From Gammaproteobacteria bacterium (GTDB lineage Bacteria > Pseudomonadota > Gammaproteobacteria > Eutrophobiales > Eutrophobiaceae): a DNA stretch of 64,000 bases. The translations under genes were made by a program, and so were the position numbers. The notes under the pieces were generated by a model, which saw nothing but the letters and a program-made list of their open reading frames with translations, ran no database searches and had not been told where the DNA came from. Position 1 is the stretch's first letter. Each line of letters opens with the position of its first letter. The stretch spans positions 186,001 through 250,000 of the forward strand of contig JAJFKL010000030.1 in the NCBI GenBank assembly GCA_021773235.1, given 5' to 3'. Shown here one piece after another: positions 30,576 to 38,331 of the stretch.

Positions 30576-30617
30576 GTGCTCCCTACGAGACTCGAACTCG
30601 TGTTTTCGCCGTGAGAG
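30576..30617. repeat. Left attachment site attL (42-bp core repeat)
   Basis: This copy starts GTGCTCCCTACGAGACTCGA and ends GCCGTGAGAG, identical to the 3' half of tRNA-Glu at the right end. It is the displaced tRNA 3' fragment left by integration. The match stops at the anticodon-loop region, the usual crossover zone for tRNA-targeting tyrosine integrases. Confidence 0.93.
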
Positions 30618-30726
30618 AAAGGAAACCTGTACTTCTGTGGACTTCCATAAACACTAAAAACCCTTTAGTATTGCGGTTATCGTCCACTTTCGTCTTTTGG
30701 AGTCCATGGAGATATACCCCCATAAT

Positions 30727-30747
30727 TTACCTAAAAGTTACCTAAAT
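30727..30747 (+). promoter_or_regulatory. Candidate integrase arm-type site, left
   Basis: Two direct TTACCTAAA copies 11 bases apart (TTACCTAAAAG then TTACCTAAAT) occur here, and the same 21 bases recur at 47276-47296 inside the right end. Paired short direct repeats near both att cores are what arm-binding domains of tyrosine integrases recognise. Binding is inferred. Confidence 0.6.
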
Positions 30748-30786
30748 TCAGTTTTCACAATCTCTCAGGGAGCGTGAGAAGCTATT

Positions 30787-32052
30787 ATGGCACGATTAGC
30801 AAGAGAGTCTAAGCTTGAAACACGAGAGGCGAGAAGTAAGCTGAAATCGTCTCACGAGCCGTATTGGAGGAAGATTGAACCGGGTTTTCATTTAGGTTAT
30901 CGCAAAGGAAAGCGCACAGCAGGAACTTGGATCGCTCGTTATTCACTGGATGGAAAGTATAAGAAAAAAAGTTTAGGTAATGCGGATGACTTCCGCGATG
31001 AAAACGGTGTTGATGTTTTTAAGTTTGCAACGGCACAAGCTGAAGCAATCGTATGGGCAACATCACTTGTTAAAAAGTCGAAAGGGATTCATGAAGGCCC
31101 GTTTACTGTTAGAGATGCCGTTAAGGAATACATGGACTGGTTCGAAGTTCATCGTAAATCGGTCTATCAAACGCAGCGTGCCTTTGATTTTCACATCATT
31201 CCGATGTTTGGTGATAAAGAGGTCTCCGAATTAACCACTCGTCAAATTCGAAAGTGGCATGAGTCGCTAGCTAAAACTCCCGCGCAGATCAGAACCGGTA
31301 AATCCAGCAAAGAAACGAACTATCGAAAGGTGAATGATGTCCGATCGCGTAAGGCAACGGCCAATAGAGTGCTCACGATCTTAAAGTCAGCCTTGAATCA
31401 TGCGTGGCGTGAAGGATTTGTTGAGTCTGATTCAGAGTGGCGCAAATTAAAACCGTTTCGCAATGTCGATAAGGCCAAAATTCAATACTTGAATGAACGG
31501 GAATGTAAGCGACTTGTTAATGCGTGTGCGCCTGATTTCCGGTTATTAGTCCAGGGTGCGCTCTATACCGGTTGCCGCTACGGTGAACTTGCCAATATGA
31601 AGTGTTCGGACTTCAACACGCGAGCAAGCATTATTTCGATAGCCGATTCAAAGAGTGGTAAGGCCAGACATGTCCCGGTAACGAATCAAGGAAAGGAATT
31701 TTTTAAAAGACAGAAAGCGGGGCGTAAAGGTTCTGAGTTTATGTTTAGAAGGGAAGATGGTGAACAATGGGGACAGTCACATCAAATCAGACCTATTGCG
31801 GCTGCAAGTAAGATAGCGAAGATTGATCCTCCCGCCTCGTTTCATGTACTTCGGCATACCTACGGATCGGCCTTGGCAATGAATGGCGTTCCTCTACAGG
31901 TCATAGCAGAAGCATTGGGCCATGCTGATACTCGAATCACGAGTAAGCACTACGCACATCTGATGCCTTCTTATGTGGCAGATACGATAAGGGCGAACCT
32001 GCCAGACTTTGGGAAGTTTGAGCAGGATAATGTGAGGGAAATACAAGTATGA
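30787..32052 (+). CDS. int: Tyrosine-type site-specific integrase
   Basis: This 421-residue protein has a C-terminal tyrosine-recombinase domain with the catalytic set: Arg in ALYTGCRYGELANM, Lys in DSKSGKARHVPV, His-x2-Arg in FHVLRHTYGS, a late His in ALGHADTRIT and the nucleophile Tyr in SKHYAHLM. A central SAM-like core-binding domain and an N-terminal arm-binding region with WIARYSLDGKYKKKSLG come before. It would integrate and excise the element at tRNA-Glu. It lies 170 bases inside attL and overlaps the next gene by ATGA. Confidence 0.95.
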   Translation: MARLARESKLETREARSKLKSSHEPYWRKIEPGFHLGYRKGKRTAGTWIARYSLDGKYKKKSLGNADDFRDENGVDVFKFATAQAEAIVWATSLVKKSKGIHEGPFTVRDAVKEYMDWFEVHRKSVYQTQRAFDFHIIPMFGDKEVSELTTRQIRKWHESLAKTPAQIRTGKSSKETNYRKVNDVRSRKATANRVLTILKSALNHAWREGFVESDSEWRKLKPFRNVDKAKIQYLNERECKRLVNACAPDFRLLVQGALYTGCRYGELANMKCSDFNTRASIISIADSKSGKARHVPVTNQGKEFFKRQKAGRKGSEFMFRREDGEQWGQSHQIRPIAAASKIAKIDPPASFHVLRHTYGSALAMNGVPLQVIAEALGHADTRITSKHYAHLMPSYVADTIRANLPDFGKFEQDNVREIQV

Positions 32053-32555
32053 ATGATGATAGTGATACGAATGATTTATTAGGTATACCGGATGAGATAC
32101 ATAATTTACACCTTGAAGAATTACAAATCAGGTATGAGCGTGGTGACAAAGTGGCATTATTTAGAGCCATCGGTTACTGCGGAAAAAATAATTTGTTATT
32201 ACCAGAGTGGTTGATCCAGTCTTTTTGTGACTCTTGGTACAAATGGGTCAGATACGATGTTAAAACATTGGGCGAAGCATTCGAAATTGAATGGCCGAAA
32301 GGTAAAAGTCTTGCGGCTGCAAAAAAGAAAAGAAACAAAGAGTTTGAAGTTTATACTCGTATAACAAGGCTCCATGAGGGTGGAGAATCTATTGATGAAG
32401 CCCTATTCCAAAAAGTAGGTCACGACCTAGGTTTAGGTAAAACACTGACATCTGAATATTATTATTCTGTGAAGCAACTAATTGAGCATGGTGCTCCATT
32501 TGGTGTCAAAGCTCTTTTGGCTCCTTTTGTTGTTACAGACTTCCGGGAAAAATAA
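32049..32555 (+). CDS. Unknown protein coupled to the integrase
   Basis: I do not recognise this 168-residue protein. It is soluble and charged, with LEELQIRYERGDKVALFRAIGYC near the start and a basic middle (KGKSLAAAKKKRNKEFEVYTR). Its ATG overlaps the integrase stop (ATGA), so it is made together with integrase and may help excision or control of the element. No membrane segment or catalytic motif is visible. Confidence 0.7.
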   Translation: MNDDSDTNDLLGIPDEIHNLHLEELQIRYERGDKVALFRAIGYCGKNNLLLPEWLIQSFCDSWYKWVRYDVKTLGEAFEIEWPKGKSLAAAKKKRNKEFEVYTRITRLHEGGESIDEALFQKVGHDLGLGKTLTSEYYYSVKQLIEHGAPFGVKALLAPFVVTDFREK

Positions 32556-32633
32556 CAATATTGCGGAAATACTTAAATAAATATCATCAATAGACTTCTA
32601 CACATCATTAACAATGTGTAAGGAGTTTACTAG

Positions 32634-32840
32634 ATGTCACAAGAAAACAATTCTGATGTATTCGATATAAGTACGTTCTGTAAATCAAACAAAATAAGCA
32701 GAGCACTTTTCTACCAACTCCAAAAAGCAGGCAACGGCCCACGAATTATGAAAGTGGGAAGACGTACATTGATCACTCCTGAAGCTGCTGCTGAATGGCG
32801 CAAGAAGATGGAACAACAAAGTTCCCCAGTGGCTGCCTGA
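32634..32840 (+). CDS. AlpA/excisionase-like helix-turn-helix regulator
   Basis: This 68-residue protein has a MerR-type helix-turn-helix: DISTFCKSNKISRALFYQLQ, then GNGPRIMKVGRRTLITPEAAAEW, the pattern of AlpA-like regulators and excisionases. In satellites and P4-like elements such proteins switch on excision and early genes. AGGAG lies upstream, directly after a 7-bp inverted repeat (TACACAT/ATGTGTA, 32599-32620), which could be an operator or mask the ribosome site. Confidence 0.8.
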   Translation: MSQENNSDVFDISTFCKSNKISRALFYQLQKAGNGPRIMKVGRRTLITPEAAAEWRKKMEQQSSPVAA

Positions 32841-32855
32841 TTAAAGTAAGACAGC

Positions 32856-33359
32856 GTGGCTAATCACCCAAGACAAAAAATCAAAGGAAGGAGAGAGTCT
32901 GGAACATTCGTGGCTCTACCTCATGCCTGTATGAATCACGCAAACTTTATAGCACTCAGCCCGTACGCTGTGAAATTTTTAATCGATTTATATGCTAATT
33001 ACAACGGTTCAAACAATGGTGATTTTTGTTGTACTTGGTCGATGATGAAAAAACGAGGATGGAAATCAGAGGCAACACTAAGCAAGGCACGTAAAGAGCT
33101 TTTATATTACGGGTGGATAATTTGTTCACGCCGTGGTGGTAGAAACATTCCTTCTCTCTACGCTGTAACGTTTCAATCAATTGATGAATGTAATGGGAAG
33201 CTGGATTTAAAAGAAACAACAACGGCTCCGGGAAACTGGAAAGAAACCAAAACCATCACATGGAAGGAATCTAAAAATAAATCCTTACTACGCAACGTGG
33301 TGCAACTTACTACACCTCCCGTAGTAACAGAGGAGGATAAGCCATGTTTAGCTATGTAG
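32856..33359 (+). CDS. Winged-helix protein, candidate replication initiator
   Basis: This 167-residue protein has a predicted winged-helix core (IALSPYAVKFLIDLYANYNG, then TLSKARKELLYYGWIICSRR), like N-terminal domains of phage replisome organisers and plasmid initiators. There is no helicase or primase domain. Its last 60 bases run into a set of dyad repeats (TTACTACACCTCCCGTAGTA), so the gene end encodes TTPPVV from the repeat. An initiator placed next to iterons is a familiar arrangement, hence the suggestion; transcriptional control is the alternative. The true C-terminus may vary with repeat number. Confidence 0.6.
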   Translation: MANHPRQKIKGRRESGTFVALPHACMNHANFIALSPYAVKFLIDLYANYNGSNNGDFCCTWSMMKKRGWKSEATLSKARKELLYYGWIICSRRGGRNIPSLYAVTFQSIDECNGKLDLKETTTAPGNWKETKTITWKESKNKSLLRNVVQLTTPPVVTEEDKPCLAM

Positions 33360-33423
33360 TTACTACACCTCCCGTAGTAGTCAGGGCACTTTTAGCACAA
33401 TCGTTACTACGCCTCCCGTATAC
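33285..33423 (+). repeat. Iteron-like dyad repeats (four copies, outer two degenerate)
   Basis: TTACTACACCTCCCGTAGTA occurs perfectly at 33307-33326 and 33360-33379, with weaker copies at 33285-33302 (TTACTACGCAACGTGGTG) and 33404-33423 (TTACTACGCCTCCCGTATAC). Each copy is itself a dyad, TACTAC facing GTAGTA around CACCTCCC. An AT-rich run (TTTATATATATG) follows. Two readings are possible: a replication origin bound by the neighbouring winged-helix protein, or RNA hairpins that show CACCUCC, the anti-Shine-Dalgarno sequence, in the loop next to GAGGAGG at 33330-33336. Confidence 0.7.
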
Positions 33424-33581
33424 CTTTATATATATGCCATGGGGTTGTCTATTACTTCCCGGTACTAGGCAACGCATAGGGGGTAAGGGGGTGGTCTATT
33501 CCCTGGGAACTGAGACCTACCTGACCGATCCCCCTCATTCGTTTATGTTTTTGCAAATAAGAATCCAAGGAATTTCAATAG

Positions 33582-33992
33582 ATGAAACGCGGTCCTAAAT
33601 CAAAATCAGTCGATCTACATATCGTCGAAGGCACTCATAACGCAACAAGACATGGAAATATTGAAAGATCAGGTAGAAATGTCGAAGGCCTCACGCCGAT
33701 CAGGGATATGCCAGATGATGTTGCAGAAATTTGGAATAGAAATGTTGATTTGATTTGGTGGAATACGAAGCTAGAAAGCAGTTTTTTTGATACTTGGTGC
33801 GACATGGAAGCTGATCTTGTTTTGTTTAAGCAAGGTAAAGTAACTCGCTATACATGGACTCCCGCTATGTTTACTCAGTATAGGGTGTTAGCCGCAGAAC
33901 TAGGGATAGGAACCTCAAACAGGAAAGACGCTTTACAAACATCCAGACCATCATCGACGAGTGAACATTTTGATGATGGCGGCTTCGCTTGA
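33582..33992 (+). CDS. terS: Phage terminase small subunit, P27 family
   Basis: This 136-residue protein matches the P27 small-terminase pattern by eye: start KRGPKSKSVDLHIVEGTHNATRHG, the middle PDDVAEIWNRNVDLIWW, and a late LAAELGIGTSNRKDAL in place of the usual LGLTPSSRxRL. TerS selects DNA for packaging. The element has no large subunit, so this TerS probably redirects a helper phage's TerL to the element, the hallmark of PICI-type satellites. A region of about 220 bases before it, with G5TAAG5 and a CCCCC run, has no gene and might hold a cos-type site. Confidence 0.7.
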   Translation: MKRGPKSKSVDLHIVEGTHNATRHGNIERSGRNVEGLTPIRDMPDDVAEIWNRNVDLIWWNTKLESSFFDTWCDMEADLVLFKQGKVTRYTWTPAMFTQYRVLAAELGIGTSNRKDALQTSRPSSTSEHFDDGGFA

Positions 33993-33999
33993 GGAATAG

Positions 34000-34383
34000 A
34001 TGATGGCAAAAATAATTCAGTTTCCCGTAGCAAATAAGGAAAAAATAAAATACGAAATGGCCGAGAAGCTATATGGAATTTTGACTGATGAGAAAAAAGA
34101 AGCTTGGGATGAAATTAAAGCCCTTGTTCCACCAAAGCCATTGGAATGGTTCCAAACCGTTGGCGCTGACTGCTTGCTACAGGCAGCAGATCTGCTTGTA
34201 ACCCTAAGGAACGATCCAAAAAAGAAAGGATATAAAACATTAAGACGAATACTTAATTCCATCTTATTTCAATACAAAGTGCCATTGGCAGACCGTAAGA
34301 GGATGGGGCTTGCACCGGGAAGAATTAATCTTGTCGTGATAAGTAAAGCAGAAGTTGATCGATTGAAACAACGAACTAACTAA
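34000..34383 (+). CDS. Unknown protein between terS and the fibre-like gene
   Basis: I do not recognise this 127-residue protein. It is mostly helical and basic (KIIQFPVANKEKIKYEMAEK, TLRRILNSILFQYKVPLADR). It follows terS by 7 bases and precedes the large gene by 13, so all three look co-transcribed. A packaging or capsid-related helper function is possible from position, but nothing in the sequence shows it. A second ATG follows the first directly and either could start. Confidence 0.65.
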   Translation: MMAKIIQFPVANKEKIKYEMAEKLYGILTDEKKEAWDEIKALVPPKPLEWFQTVGADCLLQAADLLVTLRNDPKKKGYKTLRRILNSILFQYKVPLADRKRMGLAPGRINLVVISKAEVDRLKQRTN

Positions 34384-34396
34384 ACGAGGAAATACA

Positions 34397-36382
34397 ATGT
34401 CATCAGATTTTGATAGTTTCGATCAGTCCCCTTTAGGCGCATTTATTCAATCACCGCTAGGCGCTAGAGGTTTACAGTCAGAATCTATTCAAACTGGCAC
34501 AGTGTTTGTTGGCTCTACAGCATCACGATCAACATCAATACCGTTTAACGGGCTTAGATTTACTGTAGGTGGAAGCTCTCCGAATTATACAATCGACCCA
34601 ATAGATCAAGCGTTTCCAGATGATACGCCTGTTAGACTAACAATTGATGGCGTGGGGGTATTGCCAGCGCCACTAGCAGAAAGCACAACTTATTATGTTG
34701 TTAATTCGGATGATACAAGTTTAGATTTATCAGCAACGGAAGGCGGAAGCGCAATTGAATTAACCAGCACTGGCACAGCGCCAATGATCATCGGATCAGA
34801 CTTTGCGATAGCCAGCAATCTTAGTGTATTAACTAACGACTCAGCAAAATATGATCCTGTAACTGGCGCATGGTCAGCAGCAGACGGAGGCGGCAATTTT
34901 AACGCAACAATTAGCCAACTAATCGCTATCGGTGGCATTGTCTACGCGAGGGAAGGCGGCAACGTTAGATATTATGATCGCTGGTCAAATGACTGGATAC
35001 TAATGTCACCCGGCTTTACTGTCAGAGATATTATTGATTACAACGGCACATTGTTGGCAGTTGGTGTTTCAGTTGGCGTAGGTAAAATTAAAACATTCAA
35101 CGCGACAACTAATACATGGAGTGCCTTTGTAAGCGTTCCACCAATATCACCCGACACAGACAATTATGATTTTTATGATGCCGCCTATGATTCTGTAAAC
35201 GATGTGTTGTGGATTTGCGGGGAAAGGCCACCCACGACAGCAGTAATTTTTAAATATAAGTCAGGAAACTGGTCAAGAACAACCTACGGAGCATCAATAG
35301 ACAGATTTACTAAGATAGGATTTCTTGGTTCAACTGCTTATGTCATACATAGGCGTGAGAGTGCTTCAAGAAGATGGTTAAGAAAGTGGGACGGGATTGA
35401 CGCGTCTGGCGCACTTCCAGTCATGACAGACGATGCTGCTAATCCCGGTGGGCTTGTATTAAACAATCAATTTGCTTTTGATATATTCAATCTTAATAAT
35501 CGGCTTTTTGTTTGCGGAAGTTTTGACGAATGGCGGGTACGAGAATCTGGTGTAACGACAGATCATGTTGTTGGGAATATTGTAGAAATAACAGGCGATC
35601 TAACATTCAACGGCATTAATGGTGGCCTTGCTAATTCCGTTACAACGATGTCAGAGTCGAACGGTAAATTGATATTATTATCATCACAAACAATGAAGGC
35701 CGCAGGCGGTACTAAACCGGGCGCGTCAGGGTTAGCGCAACTAAACGGATCAGCATTAGGTTTATTTCAATCAAGCTGTGGCGCAGACAGGGTTACTGCT
35801 TTTGTTGATTCGGGCTTAACAGAAACGACAAGCCTAAATTCAAGCATAGCGATAACAGTCCCGGCAGATGGTTCAGCGCACCATGACGACGACACTATAA
35901 CATTTACTGGAACGGCAACAGATGATCTAGATGGTGATATAAGTGCATCAATCGCGTGGAGTTCAGATATAGATGGCTCAATAAGTACGGGCGCATCTGT
36001 TAGCACAAGCGCGCTATCAGTAAACGATCACACCATCACAGCAAGCATCACTAATTCAAGAACATTAACATCAACCGATACTATTGATATATCAGTCGAA
36101 GTATTAACAATAACTTCTGTTTCTCCAACTAGCGGATCAGAATCAGGCGGCACATCTATAACGATAACAGGTAAACAGTTCACAGCTTCAACAACAATTA
36201 CTTTTGATGGTAACTCAGCAACAAGTGTTGTATTCGTTAACTCAACAACGATCACTTGTGTAACTCCAGCAGGGACAGGTACAGTTGATATAGTTGTAAC
36301 GGATGGGGCGGAATCAGACACGCTTACAAACGGATTTACTTATTCGAGTGATGAACCTCCACCACCTCCACCACCGATATAA
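34397..36382 (+). CDS. Large fibre- or adhesin-like protein with SPLGA start, propeller, Ig-like and IPT/TIG domains
   Basis: This 661-residue protein begins with a repeated motif (QSPLGAFIQSPLGARGL), a form I associate with phage structural or host-contact proteins. Residues about 130-460 contain kelch-like blades (YDPVTGAWSAADG, FNATTNTWSAFVSVP) and probably form a beta-propeller. An Ig-like domain (FTGTATDDLDGDISASIAW) and an IPT/TIG domain (ITSVSPTSGSESGGTSITIT) follow, then a poly-proline end. There is no signal peptide. In this setting a virion-attached receptor-binding protein is the best guess; it would let a satellite alter tail specificity. That is inference. Confidence 0.65.
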   Translation: MSSDFDSFDQSPLGAFIQSPLGARGLQSESIQTGTVFVGSTASRSTSIPFNGLRFTVGGSSPNYTIDPIDQAFPDDTPVRLTIDGVGVLPAPLAESTTYYVVNSDDTSLDLSATEGGSAIELTSTGTAPMIIGSDFAIASNLSVLTNDSAKYDPVTGAWSAADGGGNFNATISQLIAIGGIVYAREGGNVRYYDRWSNDWILMSPGFTVRDIIDYNGTLLAVGVSVGVGKIKTFNATTNTWSAFVSVPPISPDTDNYDFYDAAYDSVNDVLWICGERPPTTAVIFKYKSGNWSRTTYGASIDRFTKIGFLGSTAYVIHRRESASRRWLRKWDGIDASGALPVMTDDAANPGGLVLNNQFAFDIFNLNNRLFVCGSFDEWRVRESGVTTDHVVGNIVEITGDLTFNGINGGLANSVTTMSESNGKLILLSSQTMKAAGGTKPGASGLAQLNGSALGLFQSSCGADRVTAFVDSGLTETTSLNSSIAITVPADGSAHHDDDTITFTGTATDDLDGDISASIAWSSDIDGSISTGASVSTSALSVNDHTITASITNSRTLTSTDTIDISVEVLTITSVSPTSGSESGGTSITITGKQFTASTTITFDGNSATSVVFVNSTTITCVTPAGTGTVDIVVTDGAESDTLTNGFTYSSDEPPPPPPPI

Positions 36383-36448
36383 GGGAGCGGGAAATAGACA
36401 TCAGAGCGTTTGCTATACTCCGTAAAGGAAATACAAAAGGAGAGTATT

Positions 36449-36553
36449 ATGGAAATGGTCGCCGGATGGATGATTATTGCAGTGTTCCTGTTTTTTTACA
36501 CTGCTGATGATATTGTGGATAGTACTACCGTTCTTAATAATGGGAACAAATAA
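36449..36553 (+). CDS. Tiny membrane protein, probably frameshifted at a T7 run
   Basis: With AAGGAG upstream, the ATG at 36449 reads MEMVAGWMIIAVFLFF and then ends after 34 codons. At a run of seven T (36491-36497) a shift of one base would continue into another open frame to 36665, giving FFTLLMILWIVLPFLIMGTN and a charged tail. The joined product of 71 residues looks like one small membrane protein with a cytoplasmic coil. Either one T was gained, or the run supports slippage. The small size and place after a virion gene recall holin-type proteins, but that is a guess. Confidence 0.55.
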   Translation: MEMVAGWMIIAVFLFFYTADDIVDSTTVLNNGNK

Positions 36554-36771
36554 ACGACTAGATAGAATTATTAGCCTGCTTACTATTAGCGGAAGTGATC
36601 AAGCTGAAATGTGTAAGAGCTTGTCAAAACTAACTGACGATGTAGATAAATCGCTTACTCAATAGGTGAATGAAGAAAGATATTGTACGGGATGAACATA
36701 TCGAGAAACTTGGTTAAATATCAAAACTTATCAGAGTGATATTCTCAGGACATAGTCTGATACTTAACAAG

Positions 36772-37239
36772 TTATTCTATTTTTAATGGGTTTAGTGCTC
36801 CTCCTTTCGTGATTGACACTATAAATGGGCCATTATGGTTATCGGCGTATTTTTTCATTTTGTCGATTGTTTTAACTGCAATATCAGCCATATCTTTTCC
36901 TGATAAGTTACCAGACGTATATCTGAAAACTTTTGCTTTATATTTTTTAATAGCTTGGATCTCAATTTGCCTATGTCGAATACGTTTATCTTTTGTAATT
37001 GCTAAGCGATTATTTCTACCAACATATTCAATCCATTCTTCATCAAGCGCACCACTATGCAATGCATCATGGACAGTTTCGACTTTTGCACCAGCTTTTC
37101 GTAAAGCATCAGGCACAGCATGCTTACCAATTGCTTCATCAATAAAAAAAATGTGCTCTTTGGCTTTTTTAAGCTGCTTTGAGCTCGCAGCGGATCGCTT
37201 CCTCGATCTCTTCCTCTTGACGTTCATAATCTGATGCAA
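36772..37239 (-). CDS. PIN-like toxin (VapC45 type)
   Basis: This 155-residue protein has a PIN-like core with acidic residues in the right order: FIDEAIG, ALDEEWIEYVG and AITKDKRIRHRQ. It resembles VapC45-type toxins, which are ribonucleases paired with a DUF433 antitoxin. It overlaps the end of the antitoxin gene by up to 71 bases; a start at the second Met (37227) is also possible, and the basic first 25 residues may be dispensable. No transcription partner lies downstream. Confidence 0.7.
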   Translation of the reverse strand: MHQIMNVKRKRSRKRSAASSKQLKKAKEHIFFIDEAIGKHAVPDALRKAGAKVETVHDALHSGALDEEWIEYVGRNNRLAITKDKRIRHRQIEIQAIKKYKAKVFRYTSGNLSGKDMADIAVKTIDKMKKYADNHNGPFIVSITKGGALNPLKIE

Positions 37240-37870
37240 GGTCTTTTACTGAATCACCAGCTTTGTAGCGCTCTGCAATTATTTCGGTGGGGATACCTGA
37301 CCCAGCAATAACAGGTCTGCCAAATGCTAATCCTGGCTGGATAACAATAATCTTCGGTGATTCCGCAATTTCCGTATGAGTAAAAGGAAAAAGTTTTTGT
37401 GGGAGCCCTTCTGAGTCCCATTCAATACGTTTAAGCGCAGCATCTAATAGTTCACGCATACCTTGTTGCCCATCTTTACTAATATTTATTAATTGCCCCA
37501 AATGTTCAATGAATAGACTTGACCCGTCTGTTTCGAACTCATGTTTAAGTAAAGGATGTGGCTTTCTAAATGTTTTATGTAAATAATCAATTGCAGAACG
37601 AACCTCTTGCAATTTAACTTTGTATTCTTTTGTTATTGTTCCAAGAATATGAACTTCCACAAGATTATAAAATGAAAGTAAAGTTGGAGTCCCCATTGAA
37701 GCAGGAATTATTACTGGTTGATATGTGTCTTTTCCAGTTACCCAATATCGGATAGTAGATTCAGCAATATTCAAATAATGGGCAACTTCAGGTATTGAAT
37801 AGGCTTGGGAGTCCCTGAAATCAGAAATCTTCTTCTTTGCACTCATACAGAATTTTGAACCCTCAATCAT
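37169..37870 (-). CDS. DUF433-type antitoxin (VapB45-like)
   Basis: This 233-residue protein has an N-terminal MerR-like helix-turn-helix (AYSIPEVAHYLNIAESTIRYW) and a C-terminal DUF433 motif (GRPVIAGSGIPTEIIAERYKAGDSVKDLASDY). This two-domain layout with a PIN-like gene directly after it is the VapB45/VapC45 arrangement. It should bind its own promoter and neutralise the toxin. The pair lies on the minus strand in the middle of an otherwise plus-strand part of the element, a typical cargo module. Confidence 0.75.
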   Translation of the reverse strand: MIEGSKFCMSAKKKISDFRDSQAYSIPEVAHYLNIAESTIRYWVTGKDTYQPVIIPASMGTPTLLSFYNLVEVHILGTITKEYKVKLQEVRSAIDYLHKTFRKPHPLLKHEFETDGSSLFIEHLGQLINISKDGQQGMRELLDAALKRIEWDSEGLPQKLFPFTHTEIAESPKIIVIQPGLAFGRPVIAGSGIPTEIIAERYKAGDSVKDLASDYERQEEEIEEAIRCELKAA

Positions 37871-38005
37871 TGTAGGCTGGTAATTATTGTATTTTAGACA
37901 TATTTTCCCCGGAAATGTTAGAGAATTATCCTAGATCAGGAAATTATGTTGTAATATGTAGGTAAATATATATCTAAGTATTTAAAAACATTCCTATTTA
38001 CACAA

Positions 38006-38179
38006 ATGGCAAAGAAAACCACAAAAAAGAACATCTCAGGCCAAGTCCCTGAAGGAGACACACGTCTCGTTGCCAACATCCGCAAAGACATCCATAAGAA
38101 GCTCAAACACGCCGCTGTAGACCAAGAAACCACCATAGGTGACATCTTGGAAGACCTTATTCAAAAACACCTAAAATAA
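38006..38179 (+). CDS. Ribbon-helix-helix DNA-binding protein
   Basis: This 57-codon gene is too short for the ORF track. It reads MAKKTTKKNISGQVPEGDTR and then VANIRKDIHKKLKHAAVDQE with a final LEDLIQKHLK: a basic start, a beta strand and two helices, as in CopG/Arc-type repressors. No clear ribosome site precedes it. It is divergent from the antitoxin gene and could regulate the HNH operon downstream, where a perfect palindrome (AGGTATATACCT) lies. A partition or copy-control role is also possible. Confidence 0.65.
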   Translation: MAKKTTKKNISGQVPEGDTRLVANIRKDIHKKLKHAAVDQETTIGDILEDLIQKHLK

Positions 38180-38230
38180 GCTTATATTCACCGTAGTATG
38201 TATACGCATGATCAGTATATTTATTAATAT

Positions 38231-38242
38231 AGGTATATACCT
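38231..38242. promoter_or_regulatory. Perfect 12-bp palindrome before the HNH gene
   Basis: AGGTATATACCT lies 90 bases before the HNH start and 52 bases after the ribbon-helix-helix gene. Short palindromes of this size suit ribbon-helix-helix dimers, and a related half-site (TAGGTAAATATATAT) lies before that gene. An operator role is inferred. Confidence 0.4.
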
Positions 38243-38331
38243 CTTTACATAAGCCAATATGTTTCATATAGTTTCATTGTGTATTACCGTCCATTACGGT
38301 CTATACAGGTGTTTAGTCATACGGAGACAAT

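Noticed and set aside
30533-30745. ORF of 70 aa reading across attL (GAPYETRTRVFAVRERK)
   Set aside because: The peptide is a translation of the tRNA-Glu 3' fragment on the other strand; a typical false ORF.
33344-33598. ORF of 84 aa with TTPPVV after the winged-helix gene
   Set aside because: Its only familiar part is the repeat; no conserved pattern follows, and GAGGAGG before it may serve other purposes. Kept as a repeat region instead.
36809-37234. Plus-strand ORF of 141 aa opposite the PIN-like toxin
   Set aside because: Shadow of the toxin gene; the minus-strand frame has recognisable motifs.
37936-38145. Minus-strand ORF of 69 aa
   Set aside because: Shadow of the ribbon-helix-helix gene, which has the convincing protein pattern.
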